Shown: positions 7,103 through 16,444, counted from the first letter of the stretch. The stretch is DNA of 21,646 nucleotides from Acholeplasmataceae bacterium (GCA_023264085.1 JALQTF010000025.1:1-21646), one strand, 5' to 3'. The notes: generated from the letters alone by a model not told the origin. Numbers and translations are program-made.

Positions 7103-7178
7103 GCCCTCTTAGCTCAGTTGGTAGAGCAACTGACTCTTAATCAGTGGGTCGTAGGTTCGAACCCTACAGGGGGTACCA
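7103..7178 (+). tRNA. tRNA-Lys (anticodon CTT)
   Basis: A complete 76-base cloverleaf is visible. The acceptor stem is GCCCTCT/AGGGGGT (one U-G pair inside and a terminal G1-U72 wobble), with D-arm AGCTCAGTTGGTAGAGC, anticodon arm ACTGA-CTCTTAA-TCAGT with anticodon CTT, and T-arm GTAGG-TTCGAAC-CCTAC. The discriminator is A and the CCA is encoded. It reads AAG lysine codons. It is the only clear plus-strand gene in the window and stands alone between a promoter-like region and a strong terminator. Confidence 0.97.
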
Positions 7179-7187
7179 AAGGATAAA

Positions 7188-7218
7188 AAAACAAACATCT
7201 TATATAGATGTTTGTTTT
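7188..7218. terminator. Bidirectional rho-independent terminator
   Basis: A 13-bp perfect stem AAAACAAACATCT/AGATGTTTGTTTT encloses a 5-base loop. It is followed by an ATTTTTAT tract on the plus strand and by T7 (complement of A at 7185-7191) on the minus strand. It can end the tRNA-Lys transcript from the left and the GH16 glucan operon from the right, whose last stop codon is at 7223. Confidence 0.92.
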
Positions 7219-7222
7219 ATTT

Positions 7223-8380
7223 TTATAGAGTCAATTCAAATGTGTCACTTAGCGCAGATTCTCTACCAGTAAAATCAACCGCACGAATTTGAATATCATA
7301 TGTTTTTCCAGGCATTAATGCTTTAAATGGAATTCTATTGACGAATGTGTATTGATTTAAATTTGTATAATCAAAAAATTCTCCATCGACATATACTGCA
7401 TACTTTTCAACTGCTGTATCATCTGTTGAAGGTTTCCAAAAAATACCTTGAGTTAGTTGTGTCATTTTTCTAATATCTTCTGGTGTCGATGGATTTTCAC
7501 GATCAATCGTTGCATAATCTTGCTGATAAAAACGTACATAATCTATTTTCATGATTGCTGGAAATATCGAATCATCTACACCTTGAACACCACCCCATAT
7601 ACCACCAACTGCAACATTTAATACAAAATGAAAAGCTTGGTCAAATGGATAAACATCATCATAAGGGACGTCTTGGTTAAACGCAGGTGTAAAATTAAAT
7701 TCGCCAATTCTTTCTCCGTTAACTGTCACTAGCATGCGACCTGGGGACCATTCTAATTCATAAATATTTAATTGAGTTGTAGCTTCATAAAGCGTCTTAG
7801 AGAATGTTATGGCTTGGTTCACTTCATTTAAATGATTAAACTTTGTCGTATGTGTAGATGCATGCACACGGTTGTTATCATAACCGACATGCTCCATAAT
7901 ATCGATTTCACCAGAATGTGGCCATCCACCATATGTGTTCATCGTTGGTAACATCCACACGGCACTCCATGTGCCTTTGCCTGCTGGTACTTGTGCTGCA
8001 ATGACAGCTTTACCATAAGTAAACTCACCTTTATATTTGGAATTGATACGACCAGATGTATAATCTTTCCCCATAAAATATTCTTTTTTTGCAGTAATGA
8101 GTAAATGACCATTTTCAACACTTACGTTTTCTTCGCGGTAGTATTGTAGTTCATTATTGCCACCACCAAAACCGTTCACTTCAACATTCCATTTGGAATC
8201 ATCTAGTGAATCGCCATTAAATTCATCTGCCCAAACACACACATATCCATCTAAGTTTGTCACCTCACACCCATCATAGGCAGTAAGTGGTTCAAGACCA
8301 TTCGGTGGTACGTTTGATTCACAACTTGAAAGGATGAAGGTTGTAATGAATGTAATAAATAAGACATGTAGCTTCTTCAT
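7223..8380 (-). CDS. GH16 endo-beta-1,3-glucanase (laminarinase-type) lipoprotein
   Basis: This enzyme should cleave beta-1,3- or mixed beta-1,3/1,4-glucans outside the cell with retention of configuration. From the chosen ATG the product has 385 residues: a lipoprotein signal with lipobox FILSSC (Cys20 lipidated), a GH16 domain (about 45-287) and a C-terminal Fn3-like domain (about 305-385). The catalytic motif is GEIDIMEHVG: nucleophile Glu158, Asp160 and acid/base Glu163, the EXDXXE form of laminarinases. SGEIDIME, GGNNELQYY and VWMLP are also typical. The ATG 8380 has AGGAG 6 bases upstream, inside the end of the preceding permease gene (1-base gap); an earlier in-frame start at 8410 would spoil the signal peptide. 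It is the last gene of the operon, so its products likely feed the transporters upstream. Exact specificity (laminarin versus lichenan) is inference. Confidence 0.92.
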   Translation of the reverse strand: MKKLHVLFITFITTFILSSCESNVPPNGLEPLTAYDGCEVTNLDGYVCVWADEFNGDSLDDSKWNVEVNGFGGGNNELQYYREENVSVENGHLLITAKKEYFMGKDYTSGRINSKYKGEFTYGKAVIAAQVPAGKGTWSAVWMLPTMNTYGGWPHSGEIDIMEHVGYDNNRVHASTHTTKFNHLNEVNQAITFSKTLYEATTQLNIYELEWSPGRMLVTVNGERIGEFNFTPAFNQDVPYDDVYPFDQAFHFVLNVAVGGIWGGVQGVDDSIFPAIMKIDYVRFYQQDYATIDRENPSTPEDIRKMTQLTQGIFWKPSTDDTAVEKYAVYVDGEFFDYTNLNQYTFVNRIPFKALMPGKTYDIQIRAVDFTGRESALSDTFELTL

Positions 8381-8381
8381 G

Positions 8382-9284
8382 TTATTCTCCTGTAATTCCT
8401 GTTCTATCAATCGATTCTGTAAAAAATCTTTGTGCTAGAAAATATAAGACAAGTAACGGTAATATTGTCATCATATTTCCAGCAAGCATAATTGCTTCAT
8501 TTAATTCAGATCCAAAAGACCCTGGTGGAAATAATGTTTCATAACTTGCTCTAAATGATTGTAATTTTAAAGGTAATGTGACTGGGTTACCTACATACAA
8601 ACCGGTCATGAATGTTTCATTCCAGTACCATACAAAACTAAATAAAAAGACAATAAGTAATGAAGGGATCGCAAGCGGTAATGCGATTTTATAAAATACT
8701 TTAAATGGTGTTGCACCATCGATTTCAGCGGATTCTCTAAGTACACTGGGGATGGTTTTAAAAAATTGATAAAAAATAAGTATATATATGGCAGCATTAT
8801 AACCTTGTCCAAAAATCGCTGGCAAAATCATGGATTGCTGAGTGCTCATAATGCCTAAATTTCTAAAAATAAGCATATTGGCAACCATGGTTACTTGACT
8901 CGGTAATATAAAGGTGGCAAGCATCAATGCAAATAATACTTTTTTCAATGGAAAATTAAAGGTTGCAAACCCATATCCAATTAATGCAGATGAAATCGTT
9001 GCGGATAAGGAGACACGCAATACATAACTTGTAGAACTGAAAATCGCAGAAGGTAATTCAAGTACTTCAATTGCACGTCTGTAATTTTCAATTTCAACAA
9101 CGGTTGGTATCCATTTTACCCCTGGATTAATTAAATCTTCTACATTCATAAAACTATTGGTTAACATAAAAAGCATTGGATATAAATAAATGTATGAAAA
9201 ACTAATCAGCAATAATAATACAATCCCTTTATAAACCAGTCCGTCTGTAAATTGCATGCCCAGTAAACGTCTTCTTAATGACAT
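8382..9284 (-). CDS. CUT1 sugar ABC transporter permease, MalG type (pair 2)
   Basis: This is an inner-membrane half-channel for carbohydrate import, partner of the MalF-type protein encoded just upstream. The product (300 residues from ATG 9284) has six membrane segments. The EAA loop lies at about 184-207, reading ESAEIDGATPFKVFYKIALPLAIP, where the coupling helix meets the ATPase. The ATG is one base after the stop of the upstream permease, and its SD AAGGAG is inside that gene; an 8-codon-longer GTG start at 9308 is less likely. The SD of the GH16 gene lies in its own 3' end. The ATPase partner is not in the window. Probable substrate: beta-glucan oligosaccharides, by context only. Confidence 0.93.
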   Translation of the reverse strand: MSLRRRLLGMQFTDGLVYKGIVLLLLISFSYIYLYPMLFMLTNSFMNVEDLINPGVKWIPTVVEIENYRRAIEVLELPSAIFSSTSYVLRVSLSATISSALIGYGFATFNFPLKKVLFALMLATFILPSQVTMVANMLIFRNLGIMSTQQSMILPAIFGQGYNAAIYILIFYQFFKTIPSVLRESAEIDGATPFKVFYKIALPLAIPSLLIVFLFSFVWYWNETFMTGLYVGNPVTLPLKLQSFRASYETLFPPGSFGSELNEAIMLAGNMMTILPLLVLYFLAQRFFTESIDRTGITGE

Positions 9285-9285
9285 A

Positions 9286-10335
9286 TTATCGATTCTCCTT
9301 TCTTCCACGAAGTAAGAGAATAAAAATCGTCATAATGATGACCATGAAAATAAAATACATCCATGCAATGGCAGCTGCATATCCATATCCAAACCAAAAT
9401 TGTGAGTCTGGTGCACCTACAAGCATGTGAGACCTTGTAAGTTCTAAAATTCCACCAGATTCGACGAATAAACTCATGGTAACAACAATATATATTACTG
9501 CAACACTAATTAAACTTGAAATCCCTGGTAATGTAATTTTCCAAAAACGATCCCAAGGTGATGCACCATCAATATCTGCTGCTTCATAAACACTCTTATC
9601 TATTTTTTGAAGACCTGCTAAAAAGATCAAAATAGGAATCCCTGCGTACCATAAAACGAGTAATAAAGAATTTAATAATAGTACCATAGGATCAGCAATA
9701 AAACTTCCCAGATTTTCTGAGATAAAATTTAATACATTACTTTCTTCTAAGGCAGGCAATGTCGTTGCGTTTTGAGCAGTGAGTTCACCAATTACTGGTC
9801 CTGTTGCAATAATAACAGGTAAAAAGAAAATTGTTCTAAAAATGCTTTTCCCTTTCATAGGGACGTTAATCAATACTGCAATAATAATGGAAAATACAAT
9901 AATGAGAGGTACTGATACAAGCATACGTATCACGTAATTTGCAAACAGTGGGACTAGTGTTTGACTTCTAAAAATATTAAAATAATTGTCAAAACCGACA
10001 AACGTTGTTGTAATCCCTGTTTGTAAATTATAATATGCTTCAAAAAAACTTAAATAAAGGGCATATAACATCGGATATAATGTAAAGATAAAAAGACCTA
10101 TTAACCACAATGAAATAAACATATATCCATAAAAGGCATCTCTACGTTTTCTAGTAACTTTAATCTTTATTCCAAATAATCTCAGTGTTAAATCATCCAT
10201 GCGAATTAGTGGGTTATGCGTGAGTGCATATCCAATTTTTGAGATAATTGGCTCTATTTTTGCATCATAAAATCTCGCAATTTTATGTCCTATAGATTTT
10301 AAACTTGCACCTATTTTCTGAATGAATGGTTTCAT
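9286..10335 (-). CDS. CUT1 sugar ABC transporter permease, MalF type (pair 2)
   Basis: This half-channel pairs with the MalG-type permease that follows it. At 349 residues it is longer than the pair-1 equivalent because of a ~68-residue basic, partly amphipathic N-terminal extension before the first membrane segment (about 70-92), probably cytoplasmic. The EAA loop is at 251-270 (EAADIDGASPWDRFWKITLP), intact. A periplasmic-side loop lies at about 183-212. The ATG overlaps the stop of the DUF5696-like gene (ATGA at 10332-10335), indicating translational coupling. Its placement after the DUF5696 gene suggests that pair 2 and that protein work together, but no direct evidence shows this. Confidence 0.93.
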   Translation of the reverse strand: MKPFIQKIGASLKSIGHKIARFYDAKIEPIISKIGYALTHNPLIRMDDLTLRLFGIKIKVTRKRRDAFYGYMFISLWLIGLFIFTLYPMLYALYLSFFEAYYNLQTGITTTFVGFDNYFNIFRSQTLVPLFANYVIRMLVSVPLIIVFSIIIAVLINVPMKGKSIFRTIFFLPVIIATGPVIGELTAQNATTLPALEESNVLNFISENLGSFIADPMVLLLNSLLLVLWYAGIPILIFLAGLQKIDKSVYEAADIDGASPWDRFWKITLPGISSLISVAVIYIVVTMSLFVESGGILELTRSHMLVGAPDSQFWFGYGYAAAIAWMYFIFMVIIMTIFILLLRGRKENR

Positions 10336-12659
10336 ATGATCACCTCTGCAGATAATCCTTCAACTTCTTGATTCATGTATGTAAAACTGTCATTCGTATA
10401 ATTAACAAGTAATTTTTTATTATTGGCATAAGTCACTAATACAACACCTAAATCTAAGACATCACGTGCGATGATTTGCTCAAAACCAACCTGATCATAA
10501 ATCAATTTAAATTGATTGTACGTTTGATTAATTTCATCCTCAAAAACATCAAAATGTGTCGTAAAAAAGATATTTGAACGCGTAAAACGCATCGTTTGTG
10601 TTGGTTCTTTTGTGACAATATAATTCGGATACATACCAAAATCTAACATCATTAATCGGTACACTTCACCAATGGCATTAAAATTGAGCTCACTACTAAA
10701 TACAGGCAACATGCCGCTTAATACGATTGGTACAAATGGCACATTATCCGTATAAAAGTAATATTGAGAATGCATGATTGGCATATGTGTATAATAATCT
10801 GTATATTTGAGTGCATATAAACTTGGTTGATTCAACATCAACGTTTCATAAGATTCTAACATAGATGTATAAATATTTCTGGTATCGATACGATCATAAA
10901 ATCCACGATCATAATATGAATACAACAATCGACCAATACTCGTTAAATATGCGCTAGATAAATCATCACTAGATGCAAATGATTGACTACTTTCAGGATA
11001 TAAGACATATTGATCAATCGATTGATTGTTTAATGAACGCTCTACTTGCGTCATTTTTAAACGTGAATAATTTAAAGCAACATCTCTATTAAACCCAACA
11101 CGTTCAGATAATTCACTACTCATCACATAATCTTGATGTCGTAAAACATCGATATTTAAAGACGTTATATAAGCTTCTAAATCATCTAATTGATGCACAT
11201 CACGCATACGATAAGGTGTTTGACTGATGGCACCATCTCTAGACCAACCATACAAACTGATGACGCTTGGTTGTACACCTTGTTCAATTAATGTTTGAAT
11301 GATCGCTCCTGCCTCGTTTGAAGATGTCATTTCTAAATACGTCGTCCCTAAAAAGGATGGTGTTTGGTCCCCCATTAGCACTTGTAATAAAAATGGCATT
11401 TGATCGACTGTTTGCTTGATCAATTGCTGAGAATCAGCTAAGTATGACTGATAATCGTTTGCGATGCCGACATAATTCGCATTATCACCTAACATCACAT
11501 ACGTTGCTTTATAATCTTTATTTGTTAATGATTCTGGTATTTGATCACGACCATCTCCAGCAGCATTAATAATCGCCTTATAAATTGGACGTACCGTGAA
11601 ATTCAGTTGTGTTCTATAATAACGTGTTCTTGAAGACCAAAAAACAGCTTCTAATTCAGAAAGTTCGGCCCCTTCATCTACACTCACATAAAAACCTTGA
11701 TGATCGACATGATGCACCATCCCAACCACAGGCAAGGATAAATATGCACGAGAATTATCGTTAATCCCCTGATCTCCACCATAAAATAATGCTCTAATTG
11801 TGGATTCAATTGGTTGTTCAAATCGAATAAGACTTCCGACTTGATCAGGAATCAGCATATACCCAGGTGCGAGATTTTCTCTTACAGATCCAAAATATGG
11901 AAACACACTAATGGATGTTAAGCCATAAATATCACCTGATTCTACAATGTCTTCTGAAGGTATATAGACTTCAAGCCCTCGATCATTTAAAGATAAATGG
12001 ATATTTAAAGAAATATCAATTGCATATGCATTGACTGTCGCTATCAGCGTTTGATTGGTCTCTAAAACGGATACATTCACTTCATCTTCATCATAACTGC
12101 CATCCACAATTTGAAATGTAGAGAGTTGCGTTTGTGTATCATTCACAGAGCCATTATTCACATAATCAACATCTGCAAGTTCATACAATGACACCGTTGT
12201 TTCTGTCGCTCTTGACACATTTGCTTTTCTGACATAGGACAACCATAAACCGCTATTGAGTAAATTACGTGTGGCAGTATTGTTTTCTCTTTCCCCAGAA
12301 ATACCTTGAAATTCAGCACGTGAACTCATCATATAGTCATTGACTTTATCATATAGTAAAACAGAAAAACTCATTGGTTCAAAATATAAAATATATCGAT
12401 CATTTTCAATAGAATAACGATAGCCTAATGCATCTCGTGCTTCTTCTGTGTAATCAATTTGATACAATTGCGTAAAATCATCAATCTGTGTTGCATCATA
12501 TGTATCTGGTTGTGTAAATCGATTACTGGATAACATATTATCATCCATCATCATGTCATCATATTCATATGTTGATACATCCTGAACTTCCACAATATGA
12601 AACACACTCATCATGGAGGTTAAAGAAACAATTGTTATAAGTTTTAATAAATTAACCAC
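10332..12659 (-). CDS. Large exported protein, probable DUF5696 family
   Basis: This 775-residue protein begins with a hydrophobic signal-like segment (residues 3-24) and has no other clear membrane segment, so it is likely exported and perhaps anchored. An acidic, Met/Asp-rich stretch (about 31-55) follows. The N-terminal half (about 60-360) looks beta-rich; the C-terminal half (about 380-740) looks like an alpha/beta barrel, with YGWSRDG, a following strand-helix pattern and YYTHMPIMHSQ. I recognise it tentatively as DUF5696, a family seen in Firmicutes beside CUT1 permeases; this is from memory. The beta-sandwich-plus-barrel form resembles glycoside hydrolases, but no catalytic pair can be assigned. 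It starts with GTG at 12659, 9 bases after GGGAGG, and overlaps the NHL-Yip1 gene by 8 bases and the pair-2 MalF-type gene by 4. Confidence 0.72.
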   Translation of the reverse strand: MVNLLKLITIVSLTSMMSVFHIVEVQDVSTYEYDDMMMDDNMLSSNRFTQPDTYDATQIDDFTQLYQIDYTEEARDALGYRYSIENDRYILYFEPMSFSVLLYDKVNDYMMSSRAEFQGISGERENNTATRNLLNSGLWLSYVRKANVSRATETTVSLYELADVDYVNNGSVNDTQTQLSTFQIVDGSYDEDEVNVSVLETNQTLIATVNAYAIDISLNIHLSLNDRGLEVYIPSEDIVESGDIYGLTSISVFPYFGSVRENLAPGYMLIPDQVGSLIRFEQPIESTIRALFYGGDQGINDNSRAYLSLPVVGMVHHVDHQGFYVSVDEGAELSELEAVFWSSRTRYYRTQLNFTVRPIYKAIINAAGDGRDQIPESLTNKDYKATYVMLGDNANYVGIANDYQSYLADSQQLIKQTVDQMPFLLQVLMGDQTPSFLGTTYLEMTSSNEAGAIIQTLIEQGVQPSVISLYGWSRDGAISQTPYRMRDVHQLDDLEAYITSLNIDVLRHQDYVMSSELSERVGFNRDVALNYSRLKMTQVERSLNNQSIDQYVLYPESSQSFASSDDLSSAYLTSIGRLLYSYYDRGFYDRIDTRNIYTSMLESYETLMLNQPSLYALKYTDYYTHMPIMHSQYYFYTDNVPFVPIVLSGMLPVFSSELNFNAIGEVYRLMMLDFGMYPNYIVTKEPTQTMRFTRSNIFFTTHFDVFEDEINQTYNQFKLIYDQVGFEQIIARDVLDLGVVLVTYANNKKLLVNYTNDSFTYMNQEVEGLSAEVII

Positions 12660-14676
12660 GAACTGTTACCTCCCGAATGATGTCTAAGAATAATTGAACC
12701 ACTTCACCAAGTAATAAATATACAATAAAGACAACGACTAAAATCATAATTGCAGTAAAGAGCGTAATTAAGATATTGCCTACAGTTGCTTTCATTTCAT
12801 AATAATGAATTTCTTTAACGGTCATCACCAAGTAAAAACCTGTAAGTACATACATGATAATCATACCGAAATCAAATAAGAATGCTTCATTTAATGTAAG
12901 TGCTTGTGACAGTAATGTAATCAAAGGTAGTCCAATGATTGCTGGTAGTAAACTATAAGCTGTTGCGATATATACATCTTTAAACGATCCTTCTCCATCT
13001 CGAATCGAACATACTAAGTAATTTGCTAACACGAATAATAAGAATGGTAAAAAAATCGATATCACTTGTTCAAAAATATCAATTTGAGAACGAATGAGTG
13101 GATTAAACAAGAAATTCGTTTCAAAGATAAAAATCAAATACATGAAGAAAAAGATGAATAAATAAATGGTTGCAGATAAATAACTTGCCTTATTTTCACG
13201 TTTAATACCGTAATATCCATCCACTGGATGCGTCATAACATAAAAGCCAAACTTCAATTCTTTAATAAGTTTAATATCTTTAGTCTTGTCATTAAGTAGA
13301 TGTATTGGTTTAAGTAAAATATCATTGAGTTTTAAATATTTGCCACCAATCGATAACACTAGTAATCCAAATAAGGCAACAACAATGAATGTCCCTGAGT
13401 TTAATAAGACATCATTTCTTACTTCCCAAAATGCATCACTATATCCTTGTCTATTTCTAGCAATTTCATAATAATACAATGCTTCTTCATAATTCATTTG
13501 TGCAAAATATGCATCTCCAAGACCTCTATTCGCAAGATCAAATAATGCATTTTGTTCTAATACTTTTTGCCAAGGTTCTAATGCTTCTACATAACGTCCA
13601 TCTTGATATAACGCAATTGCATTATGTACGAGATTGGCAAAAGACGTTGGTACAAAAATTTGAAGTGAGGATGTTTGATCATCAATAACATAAATTTGAC
13701 TCTTAGAGTTGACCGCAATCCCAGTAGGATTTTGAAATAATCCTTGAATACCAGACGTATCAGTACCACTAAAAATAAATAACACACTTCCATCAGGACC
13801 ATATTCCACGATATATCCTTCACTCGTGACTGCAAAAATAGTCTCATAAGGACCTACATATATATCTTCGTTATTATCAAAACCCCAAACAGATTGATTT
13901 AATACAAAATTTGCAATATTAAGTTTCAAATATCCATCTAGACCCTTCGTTGTCGTTAAAATAAGTCCATCTTGATCAGTTGCTAAATTATAAACAGGAT
14001 CAGGAATGATTTGAAATAAATTTCGTCTTGTTGCTTCATCAAAAAATAAAAACGTCACAGTATTTTGCCAAGACGCTGGAATACTATTTCCACCAAAGTA
14101 ACCAAAAAATGTACCATCATTTTTGTATTGTGCAAGACCATTAACATTTCCTGCAAGTAATACATACACATTATTTGCATTATCTGTTGTTATCTTAGTA
14201 GGATCAAACGGATCCTCATCTGTAAAAAATGGAGAATTTAAAGGTTTTTCATATGTTGCAACTAAGTCATATTGATCTTGATTATTTTTTGAAAATTGAT
14301 ATGCCTTTTTAGTAATAAAGTCAGCAACATAAACGTTCCCATCAAATCCAATATGAACACCTGTCGGTCCTTCTAAAATACCTTCTCCAATGACTTGTGT
14401 AACTTGATTTTCTTCATCATACACAATCACCACACCTAAATCGCGATCTGCGATATACATAATGTCATTCTCATCAAAAGTAATATCTTGCGGATTATCA
14501 AGTGTAAAAGATCCAAATGTTTCTGTTCTAGATAAAGGTATATATGCATCTTGTGTATAGACAAAACGCCCGTTCGTTGATGAATAGGTAAATGTAATAT
14601 AAGGCACACCGTTGGCCTTTATCGCGAACAATGGCAATGCCATCAACATGAATAAAACAATGAGTATCTTTTTCAT
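12652..14676 (-). CDS. NHL propeller-TPR-Yip1 membrane protein
   Basis: This 674-residue protein joins three modules. A signal peptide (1-22) is followed by an NHL-type beta-propeller (about 55-345) with repeated PQDITFDENDIMYIADR, PTGVHIGFDGNVYVAD and PTGIAVNSKSQIYVID blocks. A TPR-like helical hairpin pair follows (about 350-412, GRYVEALEPWQKVLE and MNYEEALYYYEIAR). A membrane segment (about 429-447) leads into a C-terminal Yip1-like domain (about 475-664) with five hydrophobic helices. The propeller and TPR should face outside and the Yip1 part is in the membrane. No enzyme signature is seen; it may be a scaffold or sensor for the adjacent transporter (inference). Its ATG shares one base with the upstream permease stop (TAATG), and it overlaps the DUF5696-like gene by 8 bases. 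Confidence 0.82.
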   Translation of the reverse strand: MKKILIVLFMLMALPLFAIKANGVPYITFTYSSTNGRFVYTQDAYIPLSRTETFGSFTLDNPQDITFDENDIMYIADRDLGVVIVYDEENQVTQVIGEGILEGPTGVHIGFDGNVYVADFITKKAYQFSKNNQDQYDLVATYEKPLNSPFFTDEDPFDPTKITTDNANNVYVLLAGNVNGLAQYKNDGTFFGYFGGNSIPASWQNTVTFLFFDEATRRNLFQIIPDPVYNLATDQDGLILTTTKGLDGYLKLNIANFVLNQSVWGFDNNEDIYVGPYETIFAVTSEGYIVEYGPDGSVLFIFSGTDTSGIQGLFQNPTGIAVNSKSQIYVIDDQTSSLQIFVPTSFANLVHNAIALYQDGRYVEALEPWQKVLEQNALFDLANRGLGDAYFAQMNYEEALYYYEIARNRQGYSDAFWEVRNDVLLNSGTFIVVALFGLLVLSIGGKYLKLNDILLKPIHLLNDKTKDIKLIKELKFGFYVMTHPVDGYYGIKRENKASYLSATIYLFIFFFMYLIFIFETNFLFNPLIRSQIDIFEQVISIFLPFLLFVLANYLVCSIRDGEGSFKDVYIATAYSLLPAIIGLPLITLLSQALTLNEAFLFDFGMIIMYVLTGFYLVMTVKEIHYYEMKATVGNILITLFTAIMILVVVFIVYLLLGEVVQLFLDIIREVTVRG

Positions 14677-15563
14677 TATTTAATACCTGAATGTGCCATG
14701 GTATTCATCACACGACTTTGTAAGAATATGAATAATACGAGATTTGGTATAAACATAATAAGTGATGCTGCAGCAGCCATTCCTTGGCCTGCAACGGTAT
14801 TACCTTGAAGAGATGTTAAACTCATCATAAAAAATGCAAGTGTACGTTTAGACTCATCATCAATATATAAAATCGATGTGGATGTGTCATTCCATAACAC
14901 TTGGAATGACAAAATCCCTACAGTTGCAATTGCAGGTAAAATAATAGGGAATATAATTTTGAAAAATATTTCCATTTCTGATGCACCATCAATTTTAGCG
15001 GATTCGATGAGCTCATTCGGTGTTTGGTCGATAAATTGTTTTAATAAAAACATCGCAACAGGAAGTATGACAACAGGTAAAATATGTCCCAAATACGTAT
15101 CAATTAATCCTGCTCTTGCAATAATTAAATATCTTGGAATTTGTACTGCTATCGGAACAAACATAAGTGCTAGAGTATTGATTTCAAATAGAAGTTTTTT
15201 ACCTTTGAATTTGAGTTTTGATAGTCCATAAGCAGATAAACTTGTAATAAGAATTGAAAAAGACACACCAATAATGGTCACAATTAAACTATTCACGATA
15301 TATCTAGAAAAAGGGACTCCAGATGATGATGTAATACGTGCAAGTTCAACAAAATTATCAAAGGTTGGTTGTCTTACAAAAAACCTAGGTGGAAAGGCAA
15401 ATAACTCACCAATCGGTTTAAACGCATGATTAAAAATAAAGATGATCGGAAGTAACATTAATAGTGAAAATGGCACTAAAAATGAATAAAATGGTAATTG
15501 ACTTGGATGAAATCGACTTGGATTAATTTTCATCCCTTGAAATTTAGAGTATCTTTTTTTCAT
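14676..15563 (-). CDS. CUT1 sugar ABC transporter permease, MalG type (pair 1)
   Basis: This is the second half-channel of the first permease pair. It has 295 residues and six membrane segments, the first at about 26-45. The EAA loop lies at about 187-210 (ESAKIDGASEMEIFFKIIFPIILP), intact, and docks the unseen ATPase. The start overlaps the preceding permease stop by 4 bases (ATGA) and its stop shares a base with the next start. It is only distantly similar to the pair-2 MalG-type protein (different N-terminus and loops), so the pairs are not a recent duplication. The substrate is probably the same glucan or an oligosaccharide of different size (inference). Confidence 0.93.
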   Translation of the reverse strand: MKKRYSKFQGMKINPSRFHPSQLPFYSFLVPFSLLMLLPIIFIFNHAFKPIGELFAFPPRFFVRQPTFDNFVELARITSSSGVPFSRYIVNSLIVTIIGVSFSILITSLSAYGLSKLKFKGKKLLFEINTLALMFVPIAVQIPRYLIIARAGLIDTYLGHILPVVILPVAMFLLKQFIDQTPNELIESAKIDGASEMEIFFKIIFPIILPAIATVGILSFQVLWNDTSTSILYIDDESKRTLAFFMMSLTSLQGNTVAGQGMAAAASLIMFIPNLVLFIFLQSRVMNTMAHSGIK

Positions 15564-16444
15564 GATTTATCTCCAAGTGCTTTAAATGTTACTTTTGATA
15601 TAACATACACAATAATGAGTAACACAACGGATACTGCTGCTGCATATCCCATCATATAACGTATGAAACCAAAATCTTCTATATGATTGACAATGAGTTG
15701 TCCAGCATATTGCGGTGTTGGATTGGAACCTGCAAGTTGAACACCAATCATACCTGCTTGAAACGTTGACACAACTGCCATCACGGCACCAAATAATAAT
15801 TGTGGTTTCATGGATGGTAAGGTAATGTATAAGATTTCTTGTGTTCTGTTTTTGATACCATCCACATATGCAGCTTCATAAAGTGTTTGATCAATATTTA
15901 AGACACCTGCAAGCATCGCTAAAAAGCCAACACCCATGGAACTCCACAACGAAACAACGATCATGATGGTCATTAAATATTCAGGGGATTGCAAAAATTG
16001 CAGTGGTTCTAAAATTAAATTATTAGATAATAAAATCGCATTTAAATATCCATTGGCATCCCCAGAGAATATAATGCGCCACATCGCAGCCATTGCAACA
16101 CCTAGTGTTAAGGATGGTGAATATAAAATGATTGCTAAAATCGTTCTAGGTATCGCTGATATTTGCGCGAGCATCCATGCGAGTAAAAATGCCATGATAT
16201 ATCCAAACGGACCTACGATTAGTGCAAATCTTAAAGTATTTGATAAGACATATTGCATGAAAACAGTATCAGTGGTAATTAACTCTATGTAGTTGTTAAT
16301 TCCAACAAAGCGTGGTGTTTCAATCGCATTAAAATAGGTGAAACTCAAAAATATTGCTGCAATAACAGGCAATATAATAAAAACTAAAAATAAACTCCAA
16401 TAAGGAACAATAAACCAAGCAGGTCTGTTCATTCGCTTAATCAT
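15560..16444 (-). CDS. CUT1 sugar ABC transporter permease, MalF type (pair 1)
   Basis: This is the first half-channel of pair 1. It has 294 residues and six membrane segments. It lacks the long N-terminal extension of its pair-2 counterpart and begins almost directly with the first segment (about 11-33). The EAA loop is at 190-210 and reads EAAYVDGIKNRTQEILYITLP, where the usual DGA is DGI. The ATG 16444 has GGAG 7 bases upstream; an internal ATG four codons later is possible. It overlaps the large binding-protein gene by 8 bases, so fused binding protein and permease are probably made together. Confidence 0.93.
   Translation of the reverse strand: MIKRMNRPAWFIVPYWSLFLVFIILPVIAAIFLSFTYFNAIETPRFVGINNYIELITTDTVFMQYVLSNTLRFALIVGPFGYIMAFLLAWMLAQISAIPRTILAIILYSPSLTLGVAMAAMWRIIFSGDANGYLNAILLSNNLILEPLQFLQSPEYLMTIMIVVSLWSSMGVGFLAMLAGVLNIDQTLYEAAYVDGIKNRTQEILYITLPSMKPQLLFGAVMAVVSTFQAGMIGVQLAGSNPTPQYAGQLIVNHIEDFGFIRYMMGYAAAVSVVLLIIVYVISKVTFKALGDKS

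Noticed and set aside
6940..7140. Plus-strand open frame running into the tRNA
   Set aside because: It crosses two promoters and the 5' half of tRNA-Lys; its C-terminus is tRNA sequence read as protein.
7188..7218. Inverted repeat as an attachment site or mobile-element end next to the tRNA
   Set aside because: It has a short loop and T-tracts on both sides, sits between convergent genes, and no integrase or tRNA 3'-end duplicate is present; it is a terminator.
8382..16444. Recent tandem duplication of the permease pair
   Set aside because: The two pairs differ in length, N-terminus and EAA-loop sequence, so they diverged long ago or were assembled separately.
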